A DNA stretch of 64,000 nt from Amyloporia xantha (GCA_036971615.1 JAYKKR010000004.1:1116001-1180000); one strand, 5' to 3'; shown: positions 1 to 11,826, counted from the stretch's first letter. Notes: a model not told the origin generated them from the sequence alone. A program made the numbers and translations.

Positions 1-732
1 TCGTAATGTTGTATTATAGATGTAGCCCTATCCTAATCCTTCACCGTCTTGAGGACGGTCGTGATACGCATGCTGTTGTACGTGTTAGGGTGCTCGCGTG
101 ATCTTCGACCGTGAAACAGATGCATGTGCAGGTTTAAGCTCAATTAGTGGTAGCGATTAACATTCGAGTGACATTGATGCCGTGCGTCAGTGATGCACTG
201 GCTACGATCACCCGAGCGACGCCACTCAAATCATTAAATCGACCCATAGTCCAGGTATTTCTACAGTTAGAACTGCTTACAGCACAGACGCTTCCTATTG
301 CTTACTTGCCACAAAGTCTCGTACATTATGACGAGGATATACTGGATAAAATCAAGTATTGCGTGGTTGTTCCAAGGAGCGCGAAGCCATATCAGAGGAT
401 TAGACGTGGGTCTAGAGACGCCGGCGCCAACGCTGTCAATGTCCATCATTGATTCATTTGCATGGACGATGCCGGACAGAAAAGGCACTCGGCAGGAAAG
501 GCAATTCGACATCCAGATTCCGTTCACCATGGACTGAGCCAAACCCCGCGGCAGCACAGGGCAAATTTGAAACACGAAGGGCGATGCAATACTGCGCATG
601 CGGATCTACCAGGAGAAGGGCAGTGAGTAGCTGTATTTGTAGGCGACGCTCCGTTTCTTGCACTCTCATTCCCTCGTAGACCTATTGCGCTCAGGAAAGA
701 CCTCCCCTTCGTGAATTATCAACGGCCCCACA
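1..732. other. No recognised gene (left edge)
   Basis: Only short overlapping reading frames on both strands with no domain, signal peptide or consistent splice structure. The last ~150 bases are presumably the promoter and 5' leader of the acetyltransferase gene starting at 733. Nothing else is seen. Confidence 0.5.
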
Positions 733-1513
733 ATGGCATTCACCCCCGACTGCGAGCTCGAACTCTTCTTCCCAGCGGAATATATTCCTCCTGAGGCACG
801 CCTGGGGCTCCCGCCAACCTTCCACGTACGTACGTTGGAGTCCCGCCGCATTTCGGGCCCCATCATCTGAATTACGATCATGCACTCACCCAAGCGGACG
901 GTAGATGCGTCCACTCGCCTTGACAGACTACTATCGGGGGTATCTCCCTGTTCTCTCCCTTCTCAATGCGGCGCCCGACCTGGGCGAGCACTCCTGGATT
1001 GCACAGTTCAACGCGCTGCGCGACATGGGGAACGTCTACTTCCCCCTCGTCCTCGTCGAGCGCGCAACAGACCGCATCGCCGCAGCGGGCACAATATACA
1101 TCGAGCGCAAGTTTACGTTCCGGGGCGTGGGCCGGGGCATGGCGCCGGCGAGCGTGGGGAACCTCGAGGACGTTTCGGTCGCTCGGGAGCAGCAGGACAA
1201 ACACCTCGGGCTCATCATGATCCGCGCGCTGGTGTCCCTTAGTGAGGAACTGGGGTGCTACGAGGTGATCGGGACCTGCAGCGATGAAAATCTACGTGCG
1301 TGGCTTGCGTGTCGATCACAGGACCAATAGCTGACCGGAGTGTTTCGTAGCGTTTTATCGCAAGTGTGGAGGCGAAAGACGGGGAAACGGGATGGTAAGC
1401 ACTGTGGCTTGATGTGGGCATCCGAGTCCGGGAGCTCGCCTGATGTATATGCTTAGGTCAAATGGGCTCCAAGCCTGGCTTCGAGGGTGCCTTCCGTCCA
1501 TCCGAAACTGTGA
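733..1513 (+). CDS. GNA1: Glucosamine-6-phosphate N-acetyltransferase-like (GNAT), copy 1
   Basis: GNA1 transfers acetyl from acetyl-CoA to glucosamine-6-phosphate in the cytosol, a step towards UDP-GlcNAc and chitin. Four exons read cleanly: 733-825, 905-1295, 1351-1394 and 1457-1513, giving 194 aa. The core runs from RPLALTDYYRGYL through FNALRD to the C-terminal FYRKCGG, matching the fungal family. Two conserved spots are altered: the GHIED motif reads GNLED, and the acetyl-CoA loop reads QQDKHLG instead of the Q-x-G-K-x-LG pattern; there is also a short Gly-rich insertion before GNLED. A second copy with the same four-exon layout and the same first-exon length (93 nt) lies at 28421. Family membership is firm. 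Whether this copy is still an active GNA1 or a diverged paralogue is uncertain. It converges on ATG12 downstream. Confidence 0.85.
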
Positions 1514-1909
1514 AATCCAGCAGCAAGACAGACTCCTGACGTTGAGACCTCGGTAAAACTGCAGCCCTGAGATCCTGCGGAAAATTTGAGCCTTGAGATT
1601 CAGGCAGGTAGAATCAGATCTTGCGTATACTGTAGTGGTCTTCTATCGGACAAGACAGAACAGAGATTAAGGGGGTGCGAAGATTTACTTTGCAGCTGCG
1701 ATCTGACAGCATACAGTCGTTGGTGACAGAACGTCGTCAAGGGGCGCATTCGACTGGCGCTGCGCTGATGCACTACATAGAATGAGTACCCGACCAAGAT
1801 CTCCGACGGACGTGGATTCTGATAGCGGTAGAGAAGGTAACCGTGGAATACTGAAATCTCTGCTAGTAGAAGTCATCCATACACGCCGAGTAATGTGGCT
1901 AGATATCGA

Positions 1910-2533
1910 TCAGCCCCACGCCGCCGTTGAACTGCGGATTGAACGATGACTGGCTGCAATCTTCAACATGACATAGGGAAAATCATCACCTGTAGTTGAT
2001 AATGAGTTGCCCGTCTGTTGCAAAACACTGCGCGAAATAAATCAGCACCACTTCAGAGGTCTGTTTCCCTACAGACCTTGAACAGATTCGAAACAGGGTC
2101 ATCGGGGGCAGGAGCGAAGGTGAGGTTGACATATGTGAACTTCACCAGGTCAGTAATAGTCAGGCTGAGCCACCTGATTACTAGACACATGAGCCTTGAC
2201 ACGGTGCTTACTAGCGGCTCCCCGGACTTCCAGCCCAGCTGTTTACGCAAGAACTGGATGACTGCCTGGAACCGATTCGACGCGGTGATCTTGTATACGT
2301 TCTGCTTCATGATGGGCGCATTCCCGACGGCCTTAAAGCGTACTAAGACTGTCCGTGCATAGTGCGCGTGAGCATGCTTATCACAGCAGCTAGAGACGAA
2401 AGTTGGCGATGAGCGCACCTTGGGCAGGGTCCTTCTTCTTGTACGTATCCAGTGCCTCCTGCGCCTCCTGTATACTCCCTGCTACATCGGATGACGCCCA
2501 CACTGTCGATATATGGCCTGCCATCAACGCCAT
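1910..2533 (-). CDS. ATG12: Autophagy ubiquitin-like protein Atg12
   Basis: Atg12 is the ubiquitin-like modifier that is linked through its C-terminal glycine to Atg5 and drives Atg8 lipidation in autophagosome formation. Five exons (minus strand): 2419-2533, 2212-2348, 2077-2139, 1990-2027 and 1910-1931, giving 124 aa. Signature pieces are VRFKAVGNAPIMKQ, FLRKQLGW, FTYVNLTFAPAPDD, NLFKCFATDGQLIINYS and the terminal TAAWG, so the conjugating glycine is the last residue. The final exon is only 22 nt, with a 58-nt intron before it. All junctions are GT..AG and in frame. The start at 2533 is the first ATG after an in-frame stop; the N-terminus is variable in this family, so an upstream exon is possible. 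It is transcribed convergently with the acetyltransferase gene. Confidence 0.9.
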
Positions 2534-3106
2534 TCAAACACGACGGGTGCTCAGTGTTGACGGCGCCCTCAGGGATTGGCCGTAGTCTGGCAGTGATACC
2601 CGGCGAGATCCGTTTGGTCCGCTAGGAACTATCGTGAGAGTGATACAGGTGGGGTCTCGCAATCTACCTATGTGGCATGGCTCATACAGAGGATTTAGCA
2701 AGTCTGAGTATGCCATGCAGGTTCGCTATACTCGTTATTGCGATCTTGCTGAACGGCGGCGGGATATGCGCTCAATTTGCTGATCAGGATGTGGTGGCGT
2801 GGCTGAGCGAAATAGAAACCCTTTCAGAGCCGTCCTAGGCGGCGTATAGAGTCGAATTGCTTCATAGTGTATCAGGAATGTACTTACTTAGTGGAAGTTC
2901 AATGCGCATTCGTGTCGGATTTTAGGGACCACAAATGCCATCATCCTCAGTTCGAGATGCTCAGCATTGTCGCCAGCTCGTAATTACGACTCGGAGATAC
3001 CATTTGGGTAACGGCCATCAAATTTGTCAATCACCTCGAGGTATATGCCTCAAGGTCCTCAAGGCAAACACACGAGTCACACTACTTAACAGCTGGTCTT
3101 TGATGG
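2534..3106. other. Intergenic, no gene seen
   Basis: Likely contains the ATG12 promoter at its left end. The remaining frames are short and show no recognisable domain. Confidence 0.4.
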
Positions 3107-3108
3107 TA

Positions 3109-3793
3109 CAGTGTAGCGGCGTTCCTTTTCACACCACCGTTCCTTTTCACACCAACGGATAAACTCCGTAAATCATGTTGGATTTCCCTGAAACTTTGCA
3201 TATATACTCTTGTAGTACTAAGCTATAATTGTACCAACTTTGAGAGTGGTCCGTTGAGTTGAATTGAACAGGCAGTGTTTTTAAGGTCGAAAATCAGGTG
3301 AGATCAAGTACAGATCACTTTTACGATAGCTTTCGTTCTTAATCTCTTGATATTCAAACAATTTTGTACACATTACTTGGAACTATATATCCATGGGTGC
3401 AAACTCCTCTCACAGACTAAGAGAATCAGACATGATATGACAGAGATATTCAAGATATTCAAGATATTTGAGTCTGACCCGAGAAAGTGTGACAGACGCG
3501 CGACTGTCTTTCGGCATGTCCTGTGTCACGCTACCTGCTAAACTCACCGCGCGGCAGGCCACTGTCACACCTAGTCACGCTGTGAAAAGGAGTGCTTTTG
3601 CGTGACTCCAAACCGCTGCGAACATTTTCAGGTCGAAAGTGAGATAGGCATTGAATACTCAGAAACCATTGACACAGAAAGTATGTTTAGTCAATTCTGA
3701 ATTGATCTGTCTCTTCAGAATTTTGTCGAATCTGGTTTTAGGCTAGCGAGACTGAAATTTCACTTTGGTGTGAAAAGGAACGCCACTACACTG
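3109..3793. mobile_element. Non-autonomous DNA transposon (MITE-like) with TA target duplication
   Basis: The ends are inverted copies of each other: about 27 bases starting CAGTGTAG at 3109 match the reverse complement of the sequence ending at 3793, with one mismatch near the tip. Each end is flanked by TA (3107-3108 and 3794-3795), the duplication typical of Tc1/mariner-type elements. The left terminal repeat is partly duplicated in tandem (the GTTCCTTTTCACACC block occurs twice at 3121-3155). The 685-bp interior has no transposase-like frame, so the element would depend on a transposase elsewhere. It ends 30 bp before the F-box start codon. Confidence 0.8.
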
Positions 3794-3822
3794 TAATTCT
3801 CTCAAAAACACTGTGACTGACT

Positions 3823-5696
3823 ATGCTGGCTGTGGCTCCTCATCTTTGTCTCCTGGATTTACCCGTTGAGAAACTCATTGAGATTCTCAAGTTGCTTCAC
3901 TTTCGGGACCTGATAAACTGCACGTCCGTGAGTCTTACCCACTGGTTTGACGTCGTGAGTTGCAATTTTATTATGGGTTTGCCCTCGCGGAGATCAGGTA
4001 TGCCGAAGACTGCGCTCCATTGTCAAGGGATCACTCGAGTTACAATATGTGATCGAGCTCGGTGCAGATGGGATGGTCGACAACCCGTTGTGCCAGCCTG
4101 ACCTGAGTACAGCGGATCGTCTTGCACGACTCCTTGATCACTGGCGACGGTGGCGTGCTCTCGACTGGATATCTAAGGACTCTGTGCATGCTCCTGGGCA
4201 ATATGAAGCATATCAGTGGCAACTCGTCAGCGGAGTATACGGTAAGTTTACGGCCTCCCCTGGCAGCGGGAGTCATCTCCTTGCAATTTGGCTACCGTCT
4301 CGCACAAATATCTCATCGTAAACCCACGAAAAGGTATTGAATACTGAAATGCGAGCCTTCTGCATGGATCCATCGCAGGACCTCGTAGTTCTCTTCGGCG
4401 TCGTTCCCAACTGTTCCATGTACGCGCCGATCGTTACCGCTTCACAGTGACGTATCCTTGACCGCAGCGGACCCGAGAGCAGATTAACAATCCACTTGCG
4501 GACTCTCAGCACAAATGTGGAACATCCAAAGGCGAAGCAGTCCACACTACAAGCCTAATTCTCATCCTCAGGCTGGTTTCCGACGCCCCAGGTCGCGGGC
4601 GACGCCCCTGGCGTGTTCTTAGTGGATAAGGATCGAATACTCATTTCGAACTGGCACATCTCTGAAATGCTCTTCGTACGTCCGTCGAATAACCTCTGAT
4701 TGCATTCTCGTCCACTGACGCGCTGCGTGTGCAGCGTCTCAACAGAGGCAGTCTACCACAGAATTGTAGCGATTTTGTATTGCTATCCAGCCGTACATTC
4801 ATGCTGACCACGAAATCGGGCCCGGGCGCGATTGAACTGTATTCCTTCGGCGGGTACGGCCCGCTCGCACATGAGCAAAAACGTGCGCCGAAGCATGTTG
4901 CGACACTTCAGCTCCCGTTGCTTCGGGATGGTCGGCGGCCCCGCTCCTTCCGCCGCTCCTTCCGCACGTACACAAACCCGGTCGTGCATGCTTCTTCATC
5001 GGGAGAACTATTCCAAACTGCGCCAGAGTCCTACGTGCATGTTATTACTCTTGGATATGATAAGTTTCTTTCGGAGTTGCTTATGTGTGTGCAAAATGGC
5101 TTCCTGTCGTCCGTTATCGCCCAAGCGTCGTGTTTGGACGGCGCCAGACCAGAAGCTATCTGACCATGGGAGACCGGCCCACACGCGAGTTTTCCCATAT
5201 CCGATTATCCAACAGCTGAGGTGGGTTTATTGTACTCGTTCTCTTATATGTAGTTGATGGATTTATTTGTGCAGGTGGTGGCAGCATGCTTGCCTACTGA
5301 CGAGTCCGCCGAGGCGATCGCGACTCGTAACGGTTGTTACCTTTCCCTCTCCGTGTGGGACTTTAATGTACACCCGACGCGCCTAGACGACCTCTTGCCA
5401 CTAGATCACGATATCTCGGGCATGAAAGGGACGTTTAAGGTGGTGTCGGAACCGTCAACGGTATCGGCTTATGGACTCTTCCAGGAAGACGTCGTCACCT
5501 ACCTGCCCCACTCGGTGTCGTCACGGCCGGAGAAATACGACTACTTGGAATTCACGATCGACGAGGACAGGGTCATTGCGGTGAAAGTGAGTGAATCGCT
5601 GATTTTCATCAACCACCACGGAAAAACACTGAGACACGGCTGCATCAGCGTCCGACCTCTAGCGGTGAAAGATACATCGACGTGTTCGTGTTTTGA
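3823..5696 (+). CDS. F-box protein, basidiomycete WD-like F-box family
   Basis: F-box proteins recruit substrates to SCF ubiquitin ligases via Skp1. Exon 1 (3823-3927) carries the F-box: LDLPVEKLIEILKLLHFRDL. Exon 2 (3998-4241) gives CRRLRSIVKGSLELQYVIEL followed by a helical linker. Later segments carry family-typical blocks: MDPSQDLVVLFGV (from 4364), HLRTLSTNVEHPKAKQ (about 4490-4545), PGVFLVDKDRILISNW (about 4600-4665), a long exon with ATLQLPLL and APESYV (about 4735-5165), then an exon beginning about 5274 and the last exon 5649-5696 ending RYIDVFVF. Introns 3928-3997, 4420-4467 and 5587-5648 are clear; the junctions between 4242 and 4356 and around 4545-4735 are unresolved. The substrate is unknown. 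A decayed relative lies at about 55480-55860. The MITE at 3109-3793 occupies the expected promoter. Confidence 0.7.
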
Positions 5697-6429
5697 TGTG
5701 CGCACCTGCTGGTGTACCGAGAAGCGCATTTGTGTCTAGTTGGTGCATGGTGCCTGCTGTCTTTCCGTCTACATTCTACATTTCCATTCCTTTGTTTAGC
5801 TCTCTGGCTGGTGCGATTGTATCCATTGCTCTATTTTGGGGTGCGCATTCGCTTAGCACTGTTGGCTGTCCTATCGAGCTCCAGTAACTTGTAGGTTGTT
5901 TTGCTGTATTACACTGGCGTAGTGCCATAACCTGGAGGTCACTCTGTTGTATATCTTGACCTCCTGTTTTGAAATAATCTCCTGTCTCTCGTGCAACCGA
6001 CTCGATACGGCCGGAGGAATGCAGATGGTGCCAAAAGCCGGCGGCCACACATCCCCGCACGACTTTTCGAATTCTTTCAGAGACATGACCACCTCCGACA
6101 GCCACTGGAAGTATCTCGTCGTCTACTTGTGTACCGGTAACAACCCTGCACATTGACACGGTGGATGCCGTAGCCGGGCTCATCACATTCCCATCGCTCG
6201 TCTCAGGTAGTAGCAGTCGGGCCACAGATCACAGTGTCATCATGGGAAGCCAATCATACTTTCCCCACGCAACACCTTCACGTAGGAAACGATGACCGTC
6301 GAGGTGAACGTCACCTGTGACCTAGTTATAGTATACCATCGCGAGGACGGCAGTTTCAAATCCCCACAATGTAGACTGACATCGTCGTCCAGATTCAGCA
6401 CCCCGCGCACATAGCCCGCCGGCACACAT
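5697..6429. other. Intergenic between F-box and methyltransferase genes
   Basis: Convergent 3' flanks. A 149-codon minus-strand frame (5776-6225) is present but has no recognisable domain or splice logic, and was not accepted as a gene. Confidence 0.4.
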
Positions 6430-8522
6430 TCACACCGCCGCTCTCCTCGCGAGCACAACCGCCATGGGCCACTCGATCTCCACCTCCTCCTCCATCCCGT
6501 CCCCATCGTCCCGTCCCCCGCTCCCACTCCCGCTCCCCGTCTCCTCCCGCACCCGCCTCCGCAGCTCCCGCCAAAACCGCTGCGCGATGTCCCCCTCCGG
6601 GTTCTCCAAGTCCTCAGGGAACCGCTCGTGGAACGTGTGCAGCGCGGAGAACGTGCGGAGGTATGCAAGCAGCCCGCCCCACGTCGTCTTCTTGCGCAGG
6701 AGCACGGGCCGCGGCGCGGGCAGCGCGGGGTGGTGCGCGCCTGTCAGCCGGAGCGTCAGCGTCAGCGTGCGTTCAGGATCTGATGACGCTGAGTACAGTG
6801 GGTAGAGCGCGCACACGCACCGGTGAAATAGACCCGCTGGCAGGCGTCTCTGTCCCAGAGCGTCGAGCACCCCTCCACCGCCCACGGGTCGGGGATCGCG
6901 CGCAGGTGGTCATCGACGATCGTACGCCCGGGCCGCTCCCAGTGCGGGCCGAGGCTGGTGCGCGGGTCGGTGCCCTGGCTGTAGGCGTGGATGAGCGGCG
7001 TCAGCGCGGGGTGGTGGCGCAGGCGGAATTCGGAGTAACCCTGGGGGTCCGGGGGGCGTTGCGAGATTTGGGGTGTGTGTGTTGAGGTGTATGTGTCATG
7101 CAGAGATGTGAAGAGGTGCGGGTGTGTTGGGTGGTGGGTGATGTGCGGAGGAAGGCGGTACGGTGACAAGGGCGGACGCGCGGTACGAAAGCGTCAGAGG
7201 GGAACAGGGAAAGATCACGATCAGAAACGCGATACACGAAGTGACATGAGAGCCCATACCCAAACGGCCAGACTGCCACCCGGCCTCAGAACACGCGCCG
7301 CCTCAGGCCAGAGCCTCGTCCAGTCGAACCAGTGTGCTGCTTGCGCTGTGAGCGGTGGGACATGTCAGCCATCGCCCCGCACAGATCAGAACGTCTGGGT
7401 GTTGGAAGCTGCAGGAACCCCCGTACTACGGGGCTGCGGGGTGCTACGGCGGCGACGTCGCGGCATATACCTTGAGTGGCTGGACGTGTCGCGGAATCAC
7501 GGCTGATGTGGCTGACTCCCCACTGCCATGCTTCCCAGGTGACGACTATTCTACGCTTCTACGTCTCCAATTCCATATTACCATGATACCGCCAACACAC
7601 TTCATGGTGTTGCTGAGAGCGGCGCGCGCGGGGGCGGGGAGGGTCAGTCATGTGGCGCATGCTGAATATCATTACGTACGCTGCACGCAGAAACAAGGTT
7701 GGGAACGTTAAGATTCCGGACTCCAATTCAAAGTCGGTCGTGCCTGAATTCCCATAGTCACCGTAGTCACCGCTGTACGGAGATCCCTGCAGTTTCCATT
7801 TCGCGGATGTCCTCGCACAAATTGTGCTTGCGTGCTTCAGCGGCCCAGCCGTTCTCGGTCTGAGTCGGTCAGCCCCGCCCCAATGCGACACGGTTTGGGT
7901 ACGGGTACCGGCCGCGGCATGCAAGCACTGCACGCGAAACGACGAGAACTCACCCGCGACGATCATATCCACGCTCCCGTCCTCGAGCCACCCCAGCTCC
8001 TCCGCCTTGCTCTCCACGAACCGCACGCGCCCGCGCATCGTGTCCAGCTGGTCTTTAGACACCCCCGCAGGAAGAGATTCGGAGGCTGACCCGCTATCGG
8101 AGTCGGATAGCATGCGCTGCGCCTGGGCGACCATGCGCGGCGAGGGGTCCGCGCCGACGATGTGGCGGAAAGCGGTGAGCTCGAGGGTCGCTTGGCCTGC
8201 GGGATGTGCGATGGCGCAAGTACAGGGCCGATTTGGATCAGCTAGGGAGATGGGGCAGGCAGACAGAGGGGGTACGAACCGGTCCCGCAGCCCAGGTCGA
8301 GCGCGGTATCCCAGCGTGCGCGTGGCGATTGTGTGTGGAAGTCGACGATGAAGTCGTAGAGTTGCCGCGGGTAGGTGGGTCGCGCTGCATGGGGCCGAAA
8401 TGAAGGAGGAAGCTTAGCGTCGAGAGGACCGCACGCGAACCGTACGCGAAAAGCAACAGTGGAGATAGCTCACCAGCCGCGTACCGCGCCGCGTCAAACG
8501 TCTTCTTCGCAAAGGTCGCCAT
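6430..8522 (-). CDS. TMT1: SAM-dependent methyltransferase, trans-aconitate 3-methyltransferase-like
   Basis: Class I methyltransferase similar to yeast Tmt1, which methyl-esterifies trans-aconitate and related acids. Six exons (minus): 8474-8522, 8280-8384, 7954-8196, 7260-7345, 6821-7040 and 6430-6779, about 350 aa. The start MATFAKKTFDAARYAAARP has the family N-terminus. Motif I is LDLGCGTGQATLEL, motif II VGADPSPRMV, then AAHWFDWTRLWPEAARVL, LAVWGYSEF and GPHWERPGR, all in family order. The C-terminal part has TTWGGLLAYLRTFSA and an acidic Gly/Ser tract near the end. The last intron (6780-6820) is only 41 nt, and an alternative acceptor 9 nt upstream also keeps frame. The exact substrate is inferred from family only. 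Strong C/G-ending codon bias compared with the neighbouring F-box gene. Confidence 0.85.
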
Positions 8523-10680
8523 TGTTGTACTTGTGTATTCGTGCTAATCCCAGATAATCCTGAGTGGTATATTGGCTTAACGGTTCGACTCAGTCGTGCT
8601 GGCTTTATGTAGAATGGCCCAAGGCTCGCTGGAGGTGGCAGTCATGTTGGCGGGCGAACCGTTCGGCCGACGACGCGATCGGGAAGCGCACAGCGTCTCG
8701 TTAAGCGCTGCGGGGAAATCTCGATTTCTATCGATCGCAAATGAGAATTTGAATTTTGGAAACACTCGGTGGGTATATATTACGTATCAATAGGTTATGG
8801 GGAGTGAAGCTTGGAGAATAAACACAACAGTGACATTTCAATTCTTCCTCCGAGTCGAACAGGAGGCTTGATGGAGAGCCTAGTCTAAGGTCACCCAGGT
8901 TGCTGACTGAAGAATGATCTTTTCTTTGATCCCGCGTCTGAGTCATATACCTACCGACGCGCAGGCACGGAAACTAAGAGCCAGTACCGACATGTCCGAC
9001 AGTGATAGAGCCGACTTACCGAGGTGCAGCGGATCGATGCTCAGCTCCTGCTGGCAATTGAGTGGCTTGAGGATCATGATGAGTAATTTCCAGCGGCAGG
9101 TCAATGGCGGAAGCTATGGAATGATCGCGGGCGTGCAGAGGATTAAGCCCCATAAGTGATTTTTTTTGAGAATATAGATGTCAGGTCTAGAGGTCAAGCT
9201 GCAAGATTAAACGTTGAAGTTGAAGCTTAAGTTTGAAGCCGTAGGACGTGTTCCTCATACGACAATATGTACGACACGTGGGCGTCTAGTTGCGTGGCAT
9301 ACATTTGCGTTTGAGCACTTCGATTACACTTGCGGCATCCTCCTCCGTCCCAAGCGATAGTGGTCACGATACATGAGTACAATTTCAGAGACTAAATACA
9401 TACGCTTATAGTGAATCCAGAATCACAGGCTCCGGAGCGAGAGGTTCTTGTCCTTCCTGAGACGGTGTTGCGACGGGTGAAGCACTACCCGATTTGGTAA
9501 GGAATCGTAAGGTAAGGAATCGTGACGAGAGCACTCTTGGTCTGAGACTGCGAACGCAAATTGACTTCTCGAGACCCGCTTACCACCCAAATCTCCTCCA
9601 TGAACTACTGAACAACTGGATATATACCTCTGTGAACGTTCTACAAAATGTCCATGCCAAAATCCGCACGAGGAAGGTGCTAAACATGTTCGTCCCAAGA
9701 AGTCTCAAGGACCAGTCGATGACGACACCCTAAGTTGCCATTCCATGCCGGTGCGTCGTACGACCGATGCAATTAGAACGATTATACGCGTCGATGGCGA
9801 TGTTAATTGTTACGAATTGATCAGATGTATCTGGTGAGAGACTGCGGAGACAGACGTGGGTGTGGAGAGCTCACGGGCCGCACAGTACAGGGTCCGCACC
9901 CTACTACCACTAATCCGTGCGACTTGTGCAGCCTGTGAAGAAGCACGAGAGCATGGCCCCTGTGTGTCCCTTCTGCATCGCTTGCGTTCGATGTCTCATG
10001 ACCCGTGATCTCGTCGTCAGTGCTCTGGGAAAGTCTCCAGCCGGAAGGAGCCACGGGGCCAGCGCGTCTTCTGTGTAGCATGCGTGTGCGATTTAGTCGA
10101 ACGCGGATCGCTCTTGATGCACGATGGAGAAGCTGGGGACTCCCTCGGAGTCATCCCTCGCGTCAGTTCTGTGTTCTGTCCGGCGGGACCGGATAGCGCA
10201 GGGGTGCTGAGTCAGAGCGGTATCGCGAGGATTGCTCAGCGGGCGGCGGCGGCGGGTGGTTTGCGTGACTGTGCATTGCGAAAGACGTCAGCGGATGGCA
10301 CGAGCGGGGTCCGACTTTGACTCGGGATCCGCGACAGGAGAGCTCGTCCCCAATGACAGTCGCGGTCGAGGCATTCTAACGTTCGCCAATAAATATTAAA
10401 TACTGGCTCGGTCTCCGTCGCCCGCCACGCCGGTCGGACTGCCTTTCGCGCAGGATGAGAGGCCTGAGGCCCGAAGCTTCGAAGGACGATGCAGATTCGC
10501 CTGACTCGCGCGGCCGCCCAACGCACCTTCCGCATCGGGTAAGGTGACAATGGGGGGTCATGTGTGTGGCTGCATCTGCATTAATTGGCTCACATGGGCA
10601 TATGCGGGGAGGGGCTTCTGCTTCTGGGGCGGATGACGGTAGGCGACTGATGGCATTCATACGCGCTAGTGGCTGCTGAC
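8523..10680. other. Long stretch without a recognisable gene
   Basis: Over 2 kb between divergent genes. Reading frames (largest about 100 codons, for example 10236-10550 minus) overlap each other on both strands and show no domain. The left end should hold the methyltransferase promoter; the rest looks like decayed or non-coding sequence. Confidence 0.4.
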
Positions 10681-10683
10681 GGC

Positions 10684-10710
10684 GGGGGAGGGGGTGGGGG
10701 AGGAGATGGG
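10684..10710 (+). repeat. G-quadruplex-type G-tract cluster
   Basis: Three runs of five G separated by single bases, then a 7-base loop and GGG. This fits the G3+N1-7 pattern and lies about 225 bp upstream of the next start codon. Confidence 0.6.
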
Positions 10711-10933
10711 TTTACAAGGTTCACGGTCATATGCACGCGGGGGTATCTGCCCCTCGTGCAGCTTGGCCCCGCGCTTCTCAGCTGCGACGTCTTCTGAGCT
10801 TCTCTAGTCTGCACTTAAAAGCCCGGCGCCCACTCTCCCCCCTGCGAGCAGAGCGATCCGCAACCGTGACCGCGCGCCCAGACGTCCACAGCCGAGTCAA
10901 CGCCCCCTTGACGAACTTTTGCACGGCACGATA

Positions 10934-11826
10934 ATGTCCGCGCTCACCGCCCACCTCCGGCTCCTCTCCCTCGTCCTCTCCACCGCCTTCGGCATCGTCG
11001 GCCTCTCCACCGGCATCAACGCCCTCGCCCGCTCCAACCGCGAGAAATCCGCCATCCGCCGCGTCGCCCCCGCCGGCGTGTCCGTCTCCGTCGACACCCA
11101 CGACGTCTTCGCCTCCGGCGTCGTCACCACCGTCGTCTGCGGCCTCATCGCCCTCGTCTCCTTCACCGCCCTCGTCCACGCCCTCGTCGCCCGCTTCCGC
11201 CTCCGCCTCGCCCCCAAGTCCGCCGACTCCGACACCCGCGCGCGCACGCACCTGCGCACCCTCCCGCTGTTCGGCGCGCACGTCCTCGCGTTCCTCACCG
11301 TCTGGCTCTTCGCGACGCTCGTCCCGTTCACGGACTTTGTCGCGAACAGGCAGGCCCGCGTCTCCGCCTCCATCGGCGGCGTCCCGCTCCCCGCGAGCGC
11401 CATCCAGGCCCTGCAGGCCAAGTACGGCCTCACCCCAGTCTACCACAAGCTCTCCTACCGTGAGTGATCGCCCTGCACGTCGGCTGTCTTTTCGTCCTTC
11501 CTTCCGCTGCCTTCGCGCTGCGACTTGCCCATCCCATCCCCCCTACCTTTTTTTCTCCTCCCCTCCCCTCTCCCGTCTGAGATCGTGCGCGCTGATGCTG
11601 ACGCCTCTCGTTCGCAGTCCGCGCGGCGACGATCCTCCAGTGGCTCGCATTCCTCTTCGGCGCGACCTCTGCGGTCCTCTCGTACGTGTACGCCAGGCAG
11701 GCGGGACGCGCGCTCCTCGGTGCGGGTGCGGGCGCATACGCGCAGCCGGAGGCAGGCGCGGCGGGTGGGCAGGGCGCAGCACCGGCAGACGGCGAGCCGG
11801 AGAAGAAGTCGCTCGGGGATGCATAG
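10934..11826 (+). CDS. Conserved fungal integral membrane protein, about four TM helices
   Basis: Two exons, 10934-11459 and 11618-11826, 244 aa; the junction is phase 1 and leaves LSY|LRAATILQW in frame. Hydrophobic segments: residues about 8-28, about 62-86 (VVTTVVCGLIALVSFTALV), about 112-134 (LFGAHVLAFLTVWLFATLV) and about 180-200 (ILQWLAFLFGATSAVLSYVY). The C-tail is Ala/Gly-rich and ends in EKKSLGDA. The four-helix layout resembles small tetraspan proteins, but no specific family is recognised and no function is assigned. Codon third positions are almost all C or G, suggesting high expression. An in-frame ATG at 10919 would add five residues. Confidence 0.75.

Noticed and set aside
2053..2418. 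121-codon minus-strand frame as a single protein
   Set aside because: It reads through two ATG12 introns and stops before the conserved C-terminus; the spliced model explains it.
5776..6225. 149-codon minus-strand frame between the F-box and methyltransferase genes
   Set aside because: No recognisable domain, signal peptide or splice logic.
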